DNA of 64,000 bases, from positions 62,001-126,000 of the forward strand of contig JALEGL010000003.1 in the NCBI GenBank assembly GCA_022763185.1, written 5' to 3'. This document shows positions 20,122-28,529 of the stretch, piece after piece. This DNA is from a bacterium (GTDB lineage: Bacteria > Bdellovibrionota_G > JALEGL01). The translations under genes and the position numbers were made by a program. Numbering within the stretch: the first letter of the stretch is position 1; every line of letters begins with the position of its first letter. The notes under the pieces were generated by a model that was not told the DNA's origin, made no database searches, and saw nothing but the letters and a program-made list of their open reading frames with translations.

Positions 20122-20756
20122 GCGGAAAAACAGGATATTTAGCACATCACTTTGCAGAACTGGATCAACAAAAAGAGTCTGCCAAGCTGGGCATGTGGTT
20201 ATTTTTGTTGACTGAGATTTTATTGTTTGGCGGTGTTTTTGTTGCTTATGCAGTATTTAGATCTTTGTATCCAGAAACGTTCATTAATGCTCATAAGCAA
20301 TTGGATGTTGTAATGGGTGGAATCAATACCTTGGTTTTGATTGCCAGTTCTTTGACCGTAGCCCTAGCAATTAGAGAGATTCAACTGAATCGTCGAAAAA
20401 ATTGTACCTATTTACTTTTGACAACAATTATTTTAGCCGGTGTGTTTTTGGTGATTAAATACTTTGAATACAGCCACAAAATTCATGCAGGCTTATTGCC
20501 CGGAAAATTTTTCACTTATACAGGTATTGAAGGTACCAATCCACATTTGTTCTTTTCATTGTATTTTCTATTGACCGGTATTCATGCCTTGCACATTGTT
20601 ATTGGTATGGCTGTTTTAACTTGGGTTATGATAAAAAATCACAAAGGTCATTTTTCAGGTGAATACTATGTGCCTGTAGAAATGGGTGGTTTATATTGGC
20701 ACTTGGTGGATTTGATTTGGATCTTCCTATTTCCGCTGTTGTATTTGATTGGATAA
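20118..20756 (+). CDS. coxC: Cytochrome c oxidase subunit III
   Basis: 212-aa membrane protein with five helices, the short form of subunit III. Family motifs include [22 protein letters not shown] near the N-terminus, [13 protein letters not shown] in the middle and [20 protein letters not shown] at the C-terminus. It stabilises the catalytic subunit and proton uptake. The start overlaps the coxA stop by ATGA. coxD follows after 14 bases. Confidence 0.95.
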   Translation: MSGKTGYLAHHFAELDQQKESAKLGMWLFLLTEILLFGGVFVAYAVFRSLYPETFINAHKQLDVVMGGINTLVLIASSLTVALAIREIQLNRRKNCTYLLLTTIILAGVFLVIKYFEYSHKIHAGLLPGKFFTYTGIEGTNPHLFFSLYFLLTGIHALHIVIGMAVLTWVMIKNHKGHFSGEYYVPVEMGGLYWHLVDLIWIFLFPLLYLIG

Positions 20757-20770
20757 GAGGAGAAAGAGCT

Positions 20771-21163
20771 ATGAGTACAAAACACGAACATCACGTCTTG
20801 CCTTTAAAAGTTTACTTGGCTGTAGCTGGGGCACTATTCTTTTTAACTGCAGTGACCGTAGGCGTTTCATACATTGATTTTAACGCTATTACGGGTATAT
20901 CAGGTTTAAACTTGGTGATTGCCATGTTGGTAGCAACCATCAAAGGAACTTTGGTTGCTCTTATTTTTATGCACTTATGGTTTGATGACAAGCTTTACTC
21001 ACTTGCTTTTGTTGTTGGGCTGGTTATCTTGGGTATTTTTATTTCTGTTACTTTGTTGGATGTGGAGAAAAGAAGAGGTTCTTATGATGAGCGTCTCAAT
21101 CAACCCATTGTTGAACAGGTAGAGTATAAAAAGGCAGATGAACAGCATCAACAAGATCATTAA
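20771..21163 (+). CDS. coxD: Cytochrome c oxidase subunit IV family protein
   Basis: 130 aa with three membrane helices (about 12-33, 43-68 and 78-98). The stretch TIKGTLVALIFMHLWFDDKLY is typical of prokaryotic subunit IV. The start is the ATG eight bases after AGGAG. A longer in-frame reading into coxC is not supported by a ribosome site. It is the last gene of the cluster, followed by a strong terminator. Confidence 0.9.
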   Translation: MSTKHEHHVLPLKVYLAVAGALFFLTAVTVGVSYIDFNAITGISGLNLVIAMLVATIKGTLVALIFMHLWFDDKLYSLAFVVGLVILGIFISVTLLDVEKRRGSYDERLNQPIVEQVEYKKADEQHQQDH

Positions 21164-21184
21164 GTATAGGTAAAAGTTAAAATA

Positions 21185-21214
21185 AAAAAGCCGCTTATTC
21201 AAGCGGCTTTTTTT
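21185..21214 (+). terminator. Rho-independent terminator, likely bidirectional
   Basis: AGCCGCTT, loop ATTC, AAGCGGCT, flanked by an A tract on the left and a T tract on the right. It can stop the oxidase operon and also the convergent minus-strand gene. Confidence 0.9.
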
Positions 21215-21266
21215 ATTGTATAATATAACAAAGCCATTGTTAAAGACTTTTGTAAAATAGAAAGTG

Positions 21267-22409
21267 TCAGTGTAACTCAATACTTAAGCCAACAGGAAAA
21301 TGATCTGAAACACCCTGTTTACTGATAAAGTTGTAGCTTTTAGGTTTTTTATCTTTGTCTTGCATGATGAAATTATGGTTTAAGATTTCAAAACTGTTTG
21401 GTTTGTACTCCCAGTGCTTTTGATCAGCAAAGTTTTTGCTTAATAATATGACATCTAAAAATGACCATGAGTTTTTCTTGGCGTAATAGTTACTGCCAAG
21501 ATTGGTTTTTTGAGCATATTTTTTTGAACTTAAATGCGGTGTTAGCCATTGTTGTTGCGCAATCCGTTCAAATACCAAACTCTGATTGCTTTCTTCACGG
21601 GTAATATTAAAGTCTCCAGCTGCAATGTGATAATCAGCGTGGGCATGTTTTTTTTGTAGAGTGTTCAAGTAATGAAGCGCTTGCTGCCGCAACTGTTTTG
21701 GATGATAGGGCGCAGGAAAATGAATACTGTAGGCAGCAAGGGTTTTTCCATCACCTAAGCTATATTGAGCGTATAAAATGCCTCTTGTATCTTTTTTACG
21801 ACGCTTTGAGATGCTTTTAAAAGGTATTTGAAATAAATGAGCTTTGCTTTTAAGAGGAAGCTTGCTCATAATAGCAACATCAATACCACGTTTGTCTTCC
21901 CCTTCAATAAGTGAGATGGATGTAAACTGTTGTTTTTTGGGTAGCAGCGTATTTAATGTATGTAAGACATGAATGTTTTCTATTTCTTGCAAAAAAAGTA
22001 AGTCTGGACCTTTACCATTGTTTTGTAGGGCAATGACGTGAGCTATATTTTTTAATTTTGTTTCATAGGCTGTTTTATCCCAATTTAAATCAAAACATTG
22101 TTTTCGCCATTTGTAGTGGCTGAGTTTTGCACAATGGGCTTTATGTTTCTTGTTTTTTTTTAAAGCATAAGGCAGGAAGGTGGCATCATCTTTTTTTGGG
22201 TCATCTTGAATATCAAACAAATTTTCTACATTGTAAGTCATGATGAATAACTCTTTTTTTTCTGAAAGGTTATTCTGAGCAGGTAATAGTGGATTGATAC
22301 ATGCTGAATGAGTCAGCAATAGAAAGAGTATAAAGATAAGTGTTGCGCAAGAATGTTTATGTTTAGGCATGGTGAGCATCATAGCACACAGAAGATAAAG
22401 ATTGCTCAT
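21267..22409 (-). CDS. Endonuclease/exonuclease/phosphatase (EEP) family lipoprotein
   Basis: Metal-dependent phosphoesterase fold with the EEP motifs in order: TYNVENLF (Asn), LLFLQEIENI (Glu), AAGDFNI (Asp/Asn) and GVSDHFPV (Asp-His). The substrate (nucleic acid or phosphoester) cannot be told. A lipoprotein signal ends LLTHSAC. The ATG at 22409 overlaps the upstream gene stop as ATGA. An internal ATG at 22370 would give a more ordinary 24-residue signal (MPKHKHSCATLIF...), so the start is uncertain. It is probably periplasmic or outer-membrane anchored. Confidence 0.85.
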   Translation of the reverse strand: MSNLYLLCAMMLTMPKHKHSCATLIFILFLLLTHSACINPLLPAQNNLSEKKELFIMTYNVENLFDIQDDPKKDDATFLPYALKKNKKHKAHCAKLSHYKWRKQCFDLNWDKTAYETKLKNIAHVIALQNNGKGPDLLFLQEIENIHVLHTLNTLLPKKQQFTSISLIEGEDKRGIDVAIMSKLPLKSKAHLFQIPFKSISKRRKKDTRGILYAQYSLGDGKTLAAYSIHFPAPYHPKQLRQQALHYLNTLQKKHAHADYHIAAGDFNITREESNQSLVFERIAQQQWLTPHLSSKKYAQKTNLGSNYYAKKNSWSFLDVILLSKNFADQKHWEYKPNSFEILNHNFIMQDKDKKPKSYNFISKQGVSDHFPVGLSIELH

Positions 22410-22774
22410 ACTTGTAAAGCAAGATTCATTTTATCAAGAATGGCCTTAAAATTTTCTGTCCTTTCAAAGTAATAGGCTATGCCTTGTCGATGAAGCAATA
22501 GTTTATCTTGGTTTGAAAGGTGGGTTGAAAAAATCAAACATGGTTTTTGATAGAGTATTTGAGTCCTTAAGTCTGAAAATAAACGATGTTTGAATAATTT
22601 GAACTCACAAAACACAAGATCATGGTTTGTTTGATTTTCGCACACCTGTTCCAAATTTGAATAGTGAGTCACTTTATGGTTGGCGCTTTCTAATAAACGG
22701 CTAAAGATCTTAGCAAACTCTAATTGGGTATCTAAGTAGAGAATAGCTGTTTTTTTGATTTTATTTGTCTGCAT
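22406..22774 (-). CDS. Degenerate response-regulator receiver-like protein
   Basis: 122-aa stand-alone protein with a CheY-like alternation of strands and helices (ILYLD at 11-15, DLVFCEFKLF at 52-61, KPCLIFST at 77-84, GIAYYFER at 98-105). Key positions are altered. Only one acid of the usual pair remains (Asp15). The phospho-acceptor is Glu57 instead of Asp. The usual Lys-Pro is replaced by ER at about 104-105. It is therefore unlikely to be phosphorylated and may be a constitutive partner or pseudo-receiver. It overlaps the EEP gene by 4 bases. Confidence 0.65.
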   Translation of the reverse strand: MQTNKIKKTAILYLDTQLEFAKIFSRLLESANHKVTHYSNLEQVCENQTNHDLVFCEFKLFKHRLFSDLRTQILYQKPCLIFSTHLSNQDKLLLHRQGIAYYFERTENFKAILDKMNLALQV

Positions 22775-22916
22775 GCAACTCCTTTTTTAAGGAGTAAGTG
22801 CAAGATATGATCCAAGTAATATTTAGGCAGTCATGTAAATTAAGACTTATAAAAAAATATTATATAAACAGAGATCTAATTTTTTTCAACTTCAGTTGGC
22901 GGTAAAGTACAAAGAA

Positions 22917-23426
22917 CTAGTTTGTTTGTACGGTAGTACAAAAGTTTCCTTCAATGAACCCCGAAGCGCCGCCAAATCCAACATTAAGATAAAAGTCTTT
23001 CATGCAAACATCTCCACCAATAGCATTGGTGATTTTAGAAAAATTAACGATACTTAGGTCAAGGACGCCATTGGTATTGCCATTAATGATAAGATCAATT
23101 GAATCCATTGGAAGTGTAAAAGGATCTAAATTTTCATTGAGATAATTGTCATGCAAGTCAATGACATTATAGACTTTAAATGTAATGGTATTGGTGAGAT
23201 CCGTTCCATTTCTAAATTGAAGCACACAAGTCATGCCATTAACAACACCGCCATTGTTTTCATCGCCATAAAGCACATTAAAACAGTCGACATTATCAAT
23301 GCCCACTTCTTGTTCCTGGGTGGAGCCCAAAACCATTCTTACAGAACCAAACTGATTATTTGAACATGATGTTATAAAGCTTAAAATTAAGCACAGTATC
23401 ATAAAGTTTGAGGTATGTTTTTTCAT
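22917..23426 (-). CDS. Small lipoprotein of unknown function
   Basis: Start placed at the ATG after GGGAG. It gives 169 aa with a lipoprotein signal ending SFITSC (lipobox Cys near 21). An upstream in-frame start at 23483 would put 19 residues before the signal. The mature part is beta-rich with a few cysteines and no recognised domain (segments such as CFNVLYGDENNGG and CVLQFRNGTDLTNTITFKVYN). It is divergent from the CHU_C protein gene. Confidence 0.7.
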   Translation of the reverse strand: MKKHTSNFMILCLILSFITSCSNNQFGSVRMVLGSTQEQEVGIDNVDCFNVLYGDENNGGVVNGMTCVLQFRNGTDLTNTITFKVYNVIDLHDNYLNENLDPFTLPMDSIDLIINGNTNGVLDLSIVNFSKITNAIGGDVCMKDFYLNVGFGGASGFIEGNFCTTVQTN

Positions 23427-23655
23427 AAAGCCAACTCCCACATATTTTTTATGCAATGTATCATTTTGTTTAAAACATTTCAAGATATATGCCAGTTGTA
23501 AATTACTGTTATATCAAGTGCTTGTGAGCTTGTTGGTATGCAATTTTGAAGTTAATTGAGACAGCTGTGTCCGGATTAATTGCTAACAATATCCCATAAT
23601 TCAACGAATATAGTGCATTGCATTATATATGGATTTTTGGTAATAGTTTGGTTGT

Positions 23656-25257
23656 ATGAAAACAACACAGCTTTTTTTACTATCCTTTTTATTATCTCCA
23701 TTAATTCAAGCACAAACAATATCTGGTCAATGTAACGAAACATATGATTTCGATTCCTCTGTGATTAATAGTGAATTGAATTATTACTTTCCCCCTAATA
23801 CATTAAACTTAACACGAACATTTTTTGTTTCTACATATGGAGCTATGGCAAACCTTTCATTTTATTTTAATGATGACTTTAAAACTAAAATGAACTTTTT
23901 AAACAATTATGAAAATCTAATGTATCATGCCTGCACATATGAAGCTAATGGTGAAAGTAGTGATGACTGTATTCGTGGGCCGGTAAAATTAATATTAGAT
24001 GGAAATAACCCTCCTCAAATTATTCGTAAAGATCAGCTGCTAGCAACAGGTGAAATTGATAGTAATTTACAGTTTATTGATGCGCCAGAAAATTTTCCTA
24101 AAAAAGATGGATTAAAAGTTGAAATTAAATTGCCTGAAGATATTTGTCACCTAAGAATAGAGAGGGACTATGTCCTTTTGGTTAATACGCAGACCACTCC
24201 GACAACAAAACATATTTCTGGACACCTTTTTTGCCCTGACAATGATGGATGTACTGGAGATATTGGTAGTTTATCGATCATCTCTCATGAGTGCAAACCT
24301 CATTTACAGGCTTGCTTTGGTGATCCTATTTGGGAAATGCCAAACGGAGAAATAAATGAGGGTGATTTACTAGAACTCACCTTACCCGGTGTATACAATG
24401 TAACCGGGCAGTATAGTAATGCTTGTAATGTTTCAGCAACGATGGAGTTGGCAGAAGATTTTTTTGTCATGCCTGAACTTAGTATAGACAAAAGTGGGCC
24501 AGGCAGCAATGCTTGCAATCTTCAAGAAAATCAACTGACCTTAAAATCGAATACTCCAAGTATTGCCATTGATGGTTTAGAAACCCAGTGGCGTCATTCT
24601 GATGGTTCAAGTTCTCAAGGCAATCCTACCGTAACATCTACTCCAGGAGAACATACTGCTAAGATAATATACAGTGGTTTTTGTTTAGAACAAACATCAG
24701 ATGTAGCGTGTAACCCTGATATTGATGTTGCTGCAACTGAAAAGCCAAGCAGTTTGTGTGAGGGAGGCAAAGAACTTTCTATTTGTTCTGAAGCGCAAAA
24801 TATTCATTGGAAAAAACCTGATCAACTCGGGCTGATAGCAACCGAAACACTGATTGCTGACACCCCTGGCACATACACAGTAACAGCAGTCGATTCATTT
24901 AACTGTCAATTGGAAGGATCCTATCAAGAAGACGGTGTATTTTTACAAGAAATCGAAAACAATACTTTGTATGTACCCAATGCATTTAGTCCCAATGGTG
25001 ATGGAAATAATGATGTTTTTACTGCGTATAGTGCGGTTGGAAGTAAAATTACCATTGTAGATTTTAAGGTGTTTTCTCGTTGGGGCGAGTTGATATATGA
25101 CAAAAACAATCTTCAAGTCAATAACCCAGCCTTAGCCTGGGATGGTAAAATTAAAGGCGAGATGGGTCAGCAAGGGACCTACACCTATAAAATAGTTTAT
25201 AAGCTTCCTGAGTGTGAAGAAAAACAACTAGAAGGGGATGTTACGCTTATTCGTTAA
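23656..25257 (+). CDS. Secreted protein with gliding-motility-associated C-terminal domain (CHU_C type)
   Basis: 533 aa. A Sec signal (residues 1-20, ending LIQAQT) is followed by a cysteine-containing region of unknown fold and Ig-like segments at about 250-410. The last 95 residues carry the CHU_C pattern: LYVPNAFSPNGDGNNDVFTA, then a FKVFSRWGELIYD strand, AWDGKIKGEMGQQGTYTYKI, and VTLIR at the end. In Bacteroidota this domain marks proteins exported by the type IX system and attached to the surface. Its presence here is unusual if the host is not Bacteroidota. No other type IX component lies in the window. Confidence 0.85.
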   Translation: MKTTQLFLLSFLLSPLIQAQTISGQCNETYDFDSSVINSELNYYFPPNTLNLTRTFFVSTYGAMANLSFYFNDDFKTKMNFLNNYENLMYHACTYEANGESSDDCIRGPVKLILDGNNPPQIIRKDQLLATGEIDSNLQFIDAPENFPKKDGLKVEIKLPEDICHLRIERDYVLLVNTQTTPTTKHISGHLFCPDNDGCTGDIGSLSIISHECKPHLQACFGDPIWEMPNGEINEGDLLELTLPGVYNVTGQYSNACNVSATMELAEDFFVMPELSIDKSGPGSNACNLQENQLTLKSNTPSIAIDGLETQWRHSDGSSSQGNPTVTSTPGEHTAKIIYSGFCLEQTSDVACNPDIDVAATEKPSSLCEGGKELSICSEAQNIHWKKPDQLGLIATETLIADTPGTYTVTAVDSFNCQLEGSYQEDGVFLQEIENNTLYVPNAFSPNGDGNNDVFTAYSAVGSKITIVDFKVFSRWGELIYDKNNLQVNNPALAWDGKIKGEMGQQGTYTYKIVYKLPECEEKQLEGDVTLIR

Positions 25258-25538
25258 TCCATTGAGTGATATTGAATTTGAGTAATAGCAAAAATTATTA
25301 TAAGTAATAATAATATTTTAAGAACGATATAATGAATGAATACTATTTCTTAAAGTTTATCACCTCAATGACGTGATTCAATTATTGGATGAAATCTTAA
25401 AGTGTTTAGTCGTGCCAGGTGTTTTTATTCCAGCTACGTTTATAATATTTATGAAAGTTTTTAATGATACAGCGTCACTTGGGCCTATTTATTGCGCAAA
25501 GCATTAATTTTAAGCGCTTGATTTCATTAAGATTATTA
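25258..25538. other. AT-rich intergenic stretch, no gene seen
   Basis: No reading frame, RNA or strong hairpin could be supported between the CHU_C protein stop and the sigma-54 promoter match. Confidence 0.6.
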
Positions 25539-25554
25539 TGGCATAAATTTTGCC
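25539..25554 (+). promoter_or_regulatory. Putative sigma-54 (-24/-12) promoter
   Basis: TGGCATAAATTTTGCC matches the consensus TGGCAYRNNNNTTGCW at every fixed position except the last. GG and GC are ten bases apart as required. Transcription would begin near 25565, right at the start region of the lipoprotein gene, giving an almost leaderless message. Confidence 0.5.
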
Positions 25555-25561
25555 TAATCTA

Positions 25562-26398
25562 ATGAGTATGGAATCATATTTATGCATTTTCAAAAATATA
25601 GCTTTATCAATAATACTTGTTTTATCGCTTCAATACTGTGCTTATGATGATACTCAAACAACATCTCTACCTGATCAAGAGTTTTATGTTGCGGATGTTG
25701 CACCAGGTTATCAATCAACAGTAAGTTCAGGTCCAGATAAAAAAATAACTTTGGTGTTCAGCATGCCAGTAGAGCCAAGTACGATATTGCCTAACACCGG
25801 TAATGTGTCTTTTATTCAAGATATCAATGGTGTAGCTACTGATTTGAGCCATGTATTAACAATAAGTGAGATAAGCAACGTTGTAACATTCCATGTTAAT
25901 TATGCTTTGGCGATGAGAGCTGATTATACTTTGAACATCAGCAATAATGTGAAGTCTATAGGTAATGGTATGAATCTAAGAAGCCCAGTCTTACATCAAT
26001 TTAATACGGGTGGGGGGTATACTCAAGGTGGTGTGGGCAATACTGTGCCAGGCAGTCCGTATATTTTAGAGTATAAGCTTGTTCGTGAATGTATATCCAA
26101 TGGCACAGGTCAACAAGAGGTGGCATACATAGAAGTCAAGTTTAATGAGGTACTCATGCTTCCTCCAAAAGCACAAGTTAAAAAAACATTAAGCACGCAG
26201 TCTTGGAGTGCTGAGCAAGATATGCAGGCAAAAGAGGGTGACATGTCCGTGATGATTCTTAATGTAGATCCACCTGAATATGATTTGCAAGGCTACAAAA
26301 TTCGCTTTAGCAGTACAGCAGTAACAGACTTAGAAGGACTCCATATGAGTAGCTTTGAAAGCCAGGGAATATATCAAGTCTTTGGTGGTTGCAATTAA
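25562..26398 (+). CDS. Lipoprotein with Ig-like (Big_5/SbsA-type) domain
   Basis: 278 aa from this ATG; a second ATG at 25568 and a TTG at 25550 are alternatives, and none has a clear ribosome site. The N-terminal signal ends LSLQYC, a slightly atypical lipobox. Residues about 40-155 resemble bacterial Ig-like domains of the Big_5 type (ITLVFSMPVEPSTI, then FHVNYALAMRADYTLNIS and HQFNTGG). The rest is beta-rich, with few cysteines. Probably a surface or periplasmic protein of unknown role. A sigma-54-like promoter lies directly upstream. Confidence 0.75.
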   Translation: MSMESYLCIFKNIALSIILVLSLQYCAYDDTQTTSLPDQEFYVADVAPGYQSTVSSGPDKKITLVFSMPVEPSTILPNTGNVSFIQDINGVATDLSHVLTISEISNVVTFHVNYALAMRADYTLNISNNVKSIGNGMNLRSPVLHQFNTGGGYTQGGVGNTVPGSPYILEYKLVRECISNGTGQQEVAYIEVKFNEVLMLPPKAQVKKTLSTQSWSAEQDMQAKEGDMSVMILNVDPPEYDLQGYKIRFSSTAVTDLEGLHMSSFESQGIYQVFGGCN

Positions 26399-26422
26399 AA
26401 CATATTAAGAGATACAAAGTGT

Positions 26423-26772
26423 TTGAAATTTAGATTTAATGCTTTGATTGTAGAAAACAAAGAAAAATACCATGAATACATACCGTCAAAAAGAAAAGAG
26501 CTGTTGGATTGGCTGTAAAGAAACAATGATGAGTTTTACCCAGAATCTGTAAGAAAGGCCTTAAGAAAACACTGTTTTATATTTGGGAAAGACGCAAAGC
26601 CAAAGGCTGGTCTCAGACTAAGCTTGCGCAAAAAATGGGAGTTTCACAAAGTAGAATTGCACAAATAGAGTCTGGTGTGGGTACAGCCAAAATTACTTTT
26701 GATGTGCTTTTGCAAGTACTCAGTAGTCTTGGCTGTGATTTTAAAATCGTTCTTAAAAAAGAAGCTGCCTGA
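26423..26772 (+). pseudogene. Broken XRE-type helix-turn-helix regulator gene
   Basis: A frame from TTG at 26423 (LKFRFNALIVENKEKYHEY...) runs to an in-frame TAA at 26516-26518 and continues past it (NNDEFYPESVRKALRK). It must shift by one base in the A run at 26566-26569 to reach a clear XRE helix-turn-helix (GWSQTKLAQKMGVSQSRIA then QIESG), ending at TGA 26770-26772. The joined product would be about 115 aa, like an antitoxin-type regulator. One nonsense change and one lost base suggest a decayed gene. The C-terminal HTH part alone might still be made from the ATG at 26634. No toxin gene is seen beside it. Confidence 0.65.
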
Positions 26773-26780
26773 GGTTAGTA

Positions 26781-27356
26781 TTAAAAATCTTCCTCACAAC
26801 TAGTTTCACCAGTTAAAGTAAAACGATACTCAACAATAATTTTATCTTCTTCCGCTTTTTCCAACTTACAGAAGTTATATCCACCGATTGTAAACTCAGA
26901 CCCACTATAACTATCAGCATCACTTGAACCGCTTGTTGCAAAGCCATTCATTCCAATACGTGCTAATGATCTAGATAATGCCTCAAAAATATCCCTTTCT
27001 GCAAATGGACCTAAGTTTTCTTTTACAAAACAATGATATGTAGATTTGGCTCGAAAACAAATCAAACCAGCTGCAGATTGTCTTTTTTCTGGTTTTATGT
27101 GTTGTTGAATGCTCTGTTCAATACTTACAAAATTGTATTCCGTATTATCTGCACTATTAATAATCTCATTAACACTCAAGATTTGTACTTGACTGTCACT
27201 CCCTGCAATAGCAGTTCCACCACCTTGTTGATAAGGAGTCTGCAATGCTTCAAAAATTGCTTTAGCACTACTCCCACTAATATAGACTCTATCATTATCT
27301 TGCGCAAAGGAAGGTAATGATATTAATATAGCTAAACTTAATAAAAACTTTTTCAT
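26781..27356 (-). CDS. Secreted protein of unknown function
   Basis: 191 aa with a Sec signal (residues 1-18, ending SLPSFAQ). The mature part begins DNDRVYISGSSAKAIFEALQ and has four cysteines, two close together (LICFRAKSTYHCF), one in YNFCKLEK and one near the C-terminus (GETSCEEDF). No family is recognised. It is convergent with the broken XRE gene and has no operon partner. Confidence 0.75.
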   Translation of the reverse strand: MKKFLLSLAILISLPSFAQDNDRVYISGSSAKAIFEALQTPYQQGGGTAIAGSDSQVQILSVNEIINSADNTEYNFVSIEQSIQQHIKPEKRQSAAGLICFRAKSTYHCFVKENLGPFAERDIFEALSRSLARIGMNGFATSGSSDADSYSGSEFTIGGYNFCKLEKAEEDKIIVEYRFTLTGETSCEEDF

Positions 27357-27644
27357 GACTTAAAATTCCCCTTTAAAAATTTAATAATCTCGTTCGTTAA
27401 TCGATATTATTATAAAAATATCGATACAACTCTACATTATATGACATATTTTGACGCAAAAAGAAATCGCTCATTTTATCTATAAATTTAGCAAGCCAAA
27501 AAGTAGCCACTTGATAGCCAAGTCCTGTGATGTTGCGTGTTTTTGTGTGACGATTCTTACGGAGTGATTTGGTAAGTTGTTGAAACTCTTTGGTTTATAT
27601 TTTAACTACTTACCTGCTTTTGAATACTTTTTATCTGAATCGTA

Positions 27645-27729
27645 TGGTACCGATGGAGAGACTCGAACTCCCACGGGTTGCCCCACTGGTGCCTAAAACC
27701 AGCGTGTCTACCAATTCCACCACATCGGC
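27645..27729 (-). tRNA. tRNA-Leu (anticodon UAG)
   Basis: 85 nt including an encoded CCA end. The acceptor stem GCCGATG pairs with CATCGGT. The anticodon loop TTTAGGC has TAG in the central position. There is a long variable arm and a T loop reading GTTCGAGTC. Type II structure fits leucine. Confidence 0.95.
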
Positions 27730-27966
27730 ACGGTGAATGGAGTTTCTAGTATGTTTCACCCAAAAACTCAAGTTTTTAATCACGCTTATTTTAAAAGATG
27801 AAATTCTAATTGATGAATTTTTTGGAGTCGCACCGTCTCGGCTTGCTTTTGGCAGGCCTCCGGGCATTACGTCACAAAAAGCGATGCTTTTTGTTCCTCC
27901 TAAACCGGGATTACGTTCAAGGACTTATAATGTAACACCATTTTTCCCCCTAACGGGATCAAAAAA

Positions 27967-28043
27967 TGGTGGGCCATGAGGGAGTCGAACCCCCGACCCT
28001 CAGGTTCGAAGCCTGATGCTCTATCCAGCTGAGCTAATGACCC
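27967..28043 (-). tRNA. tRNA-Arg (anticodon UCG)
   Basis: 77 nt with encoded CCA. The acceptor GGGTCAT pairs with ATGGCCC, including a T-G wobble. The anticodon loop CTTCGAA gives TCG. The T arm reads GGGGGTTCGACTCCC. It lies upstream of the Leu tRNA on the same strand, separated by 237 bases. Confidence 0.95.
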
Positions 28044-28173
28044 GTCCGTCTGTTTTCTAAAGGGAAAAACGCTTTTCCCTTGCAAACAAAAAGCGCGGTT
28101 TTTGTTTTCTCACCCTTTGCGGTCGAATTCGGCACAGGGCCTCTTCTCCAATACAAAAGGTGAGTCGAAAAAA

Positions 28174-28443
28174 CTATTCGGCTTTTTCTTCTTTTTTCTC
28201 TTCTGCTGCTGCAGGAGTTTCTTCTTTTGCTTCAGGCGCGGCAGCTTCAGTTTTTGCTTCTTCAGCTGGAGCTTCTGGTTCTGGAGCTTTTTTAGGTTCA
28301 ACCAATTTAATCAGTTTTTCTTTAAGTAAGATATTGACTTTATCTTCGCCATTGACCCATTGATTTTGCTTGTTTTTTACGCCAAAACGTCCTGAACGTT
28401 TTTTATAAACTGTATATTCTTTGGTTTTTTTTACTTTTTCCAT
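28174..28443 (-). CDS. Small basic/acidic conserved protein with Ala-Glu-rich tail
   Basis: 89 aa preceded by a perfect AAAGGAG site. The N-terminal half (YTVYKKRSGRFGVKNKQNQW to LLKEKLIKL, residues about 10-48) looks like a compact conserved domain of unknown function. The C-terminal half is a low-complexity tail of Ala, Glu, Pro and Lys. It is probably cytoplasmic. No function is assigned. Confidence 0.75.
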   Translation of the reverse strand: MEKVKKTKEYTVYKKRSGRFGVKNKQNQWVNGEDKVNILLKEKLIKLVEPKKAPEPEAPAEEAKTEAAAPEAKEETPAAAEEKKEEKAE

Positions 28444-28529
28444 GATTACTCCTTTAGTGCATTGGTCACAGCAATGCTTAAAAAGTTTCTTATATTCAAC
28501 TGCTTATTGTGCTATGTCAACTAGCAAAT

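Noticed and set aside
27730-27966. Possible gene or RNA between the two tRNAs
   Set aside because: No frame with a ribosome site and no conserved fold was visible.
28102-28363. Phe/Ser-rich plus-strand frames opposite the small Ala/Glu-rich protein
   Set aside because: They mirror the low-complexity tail of the minus-strand gene, which has a perfect ribosome site.
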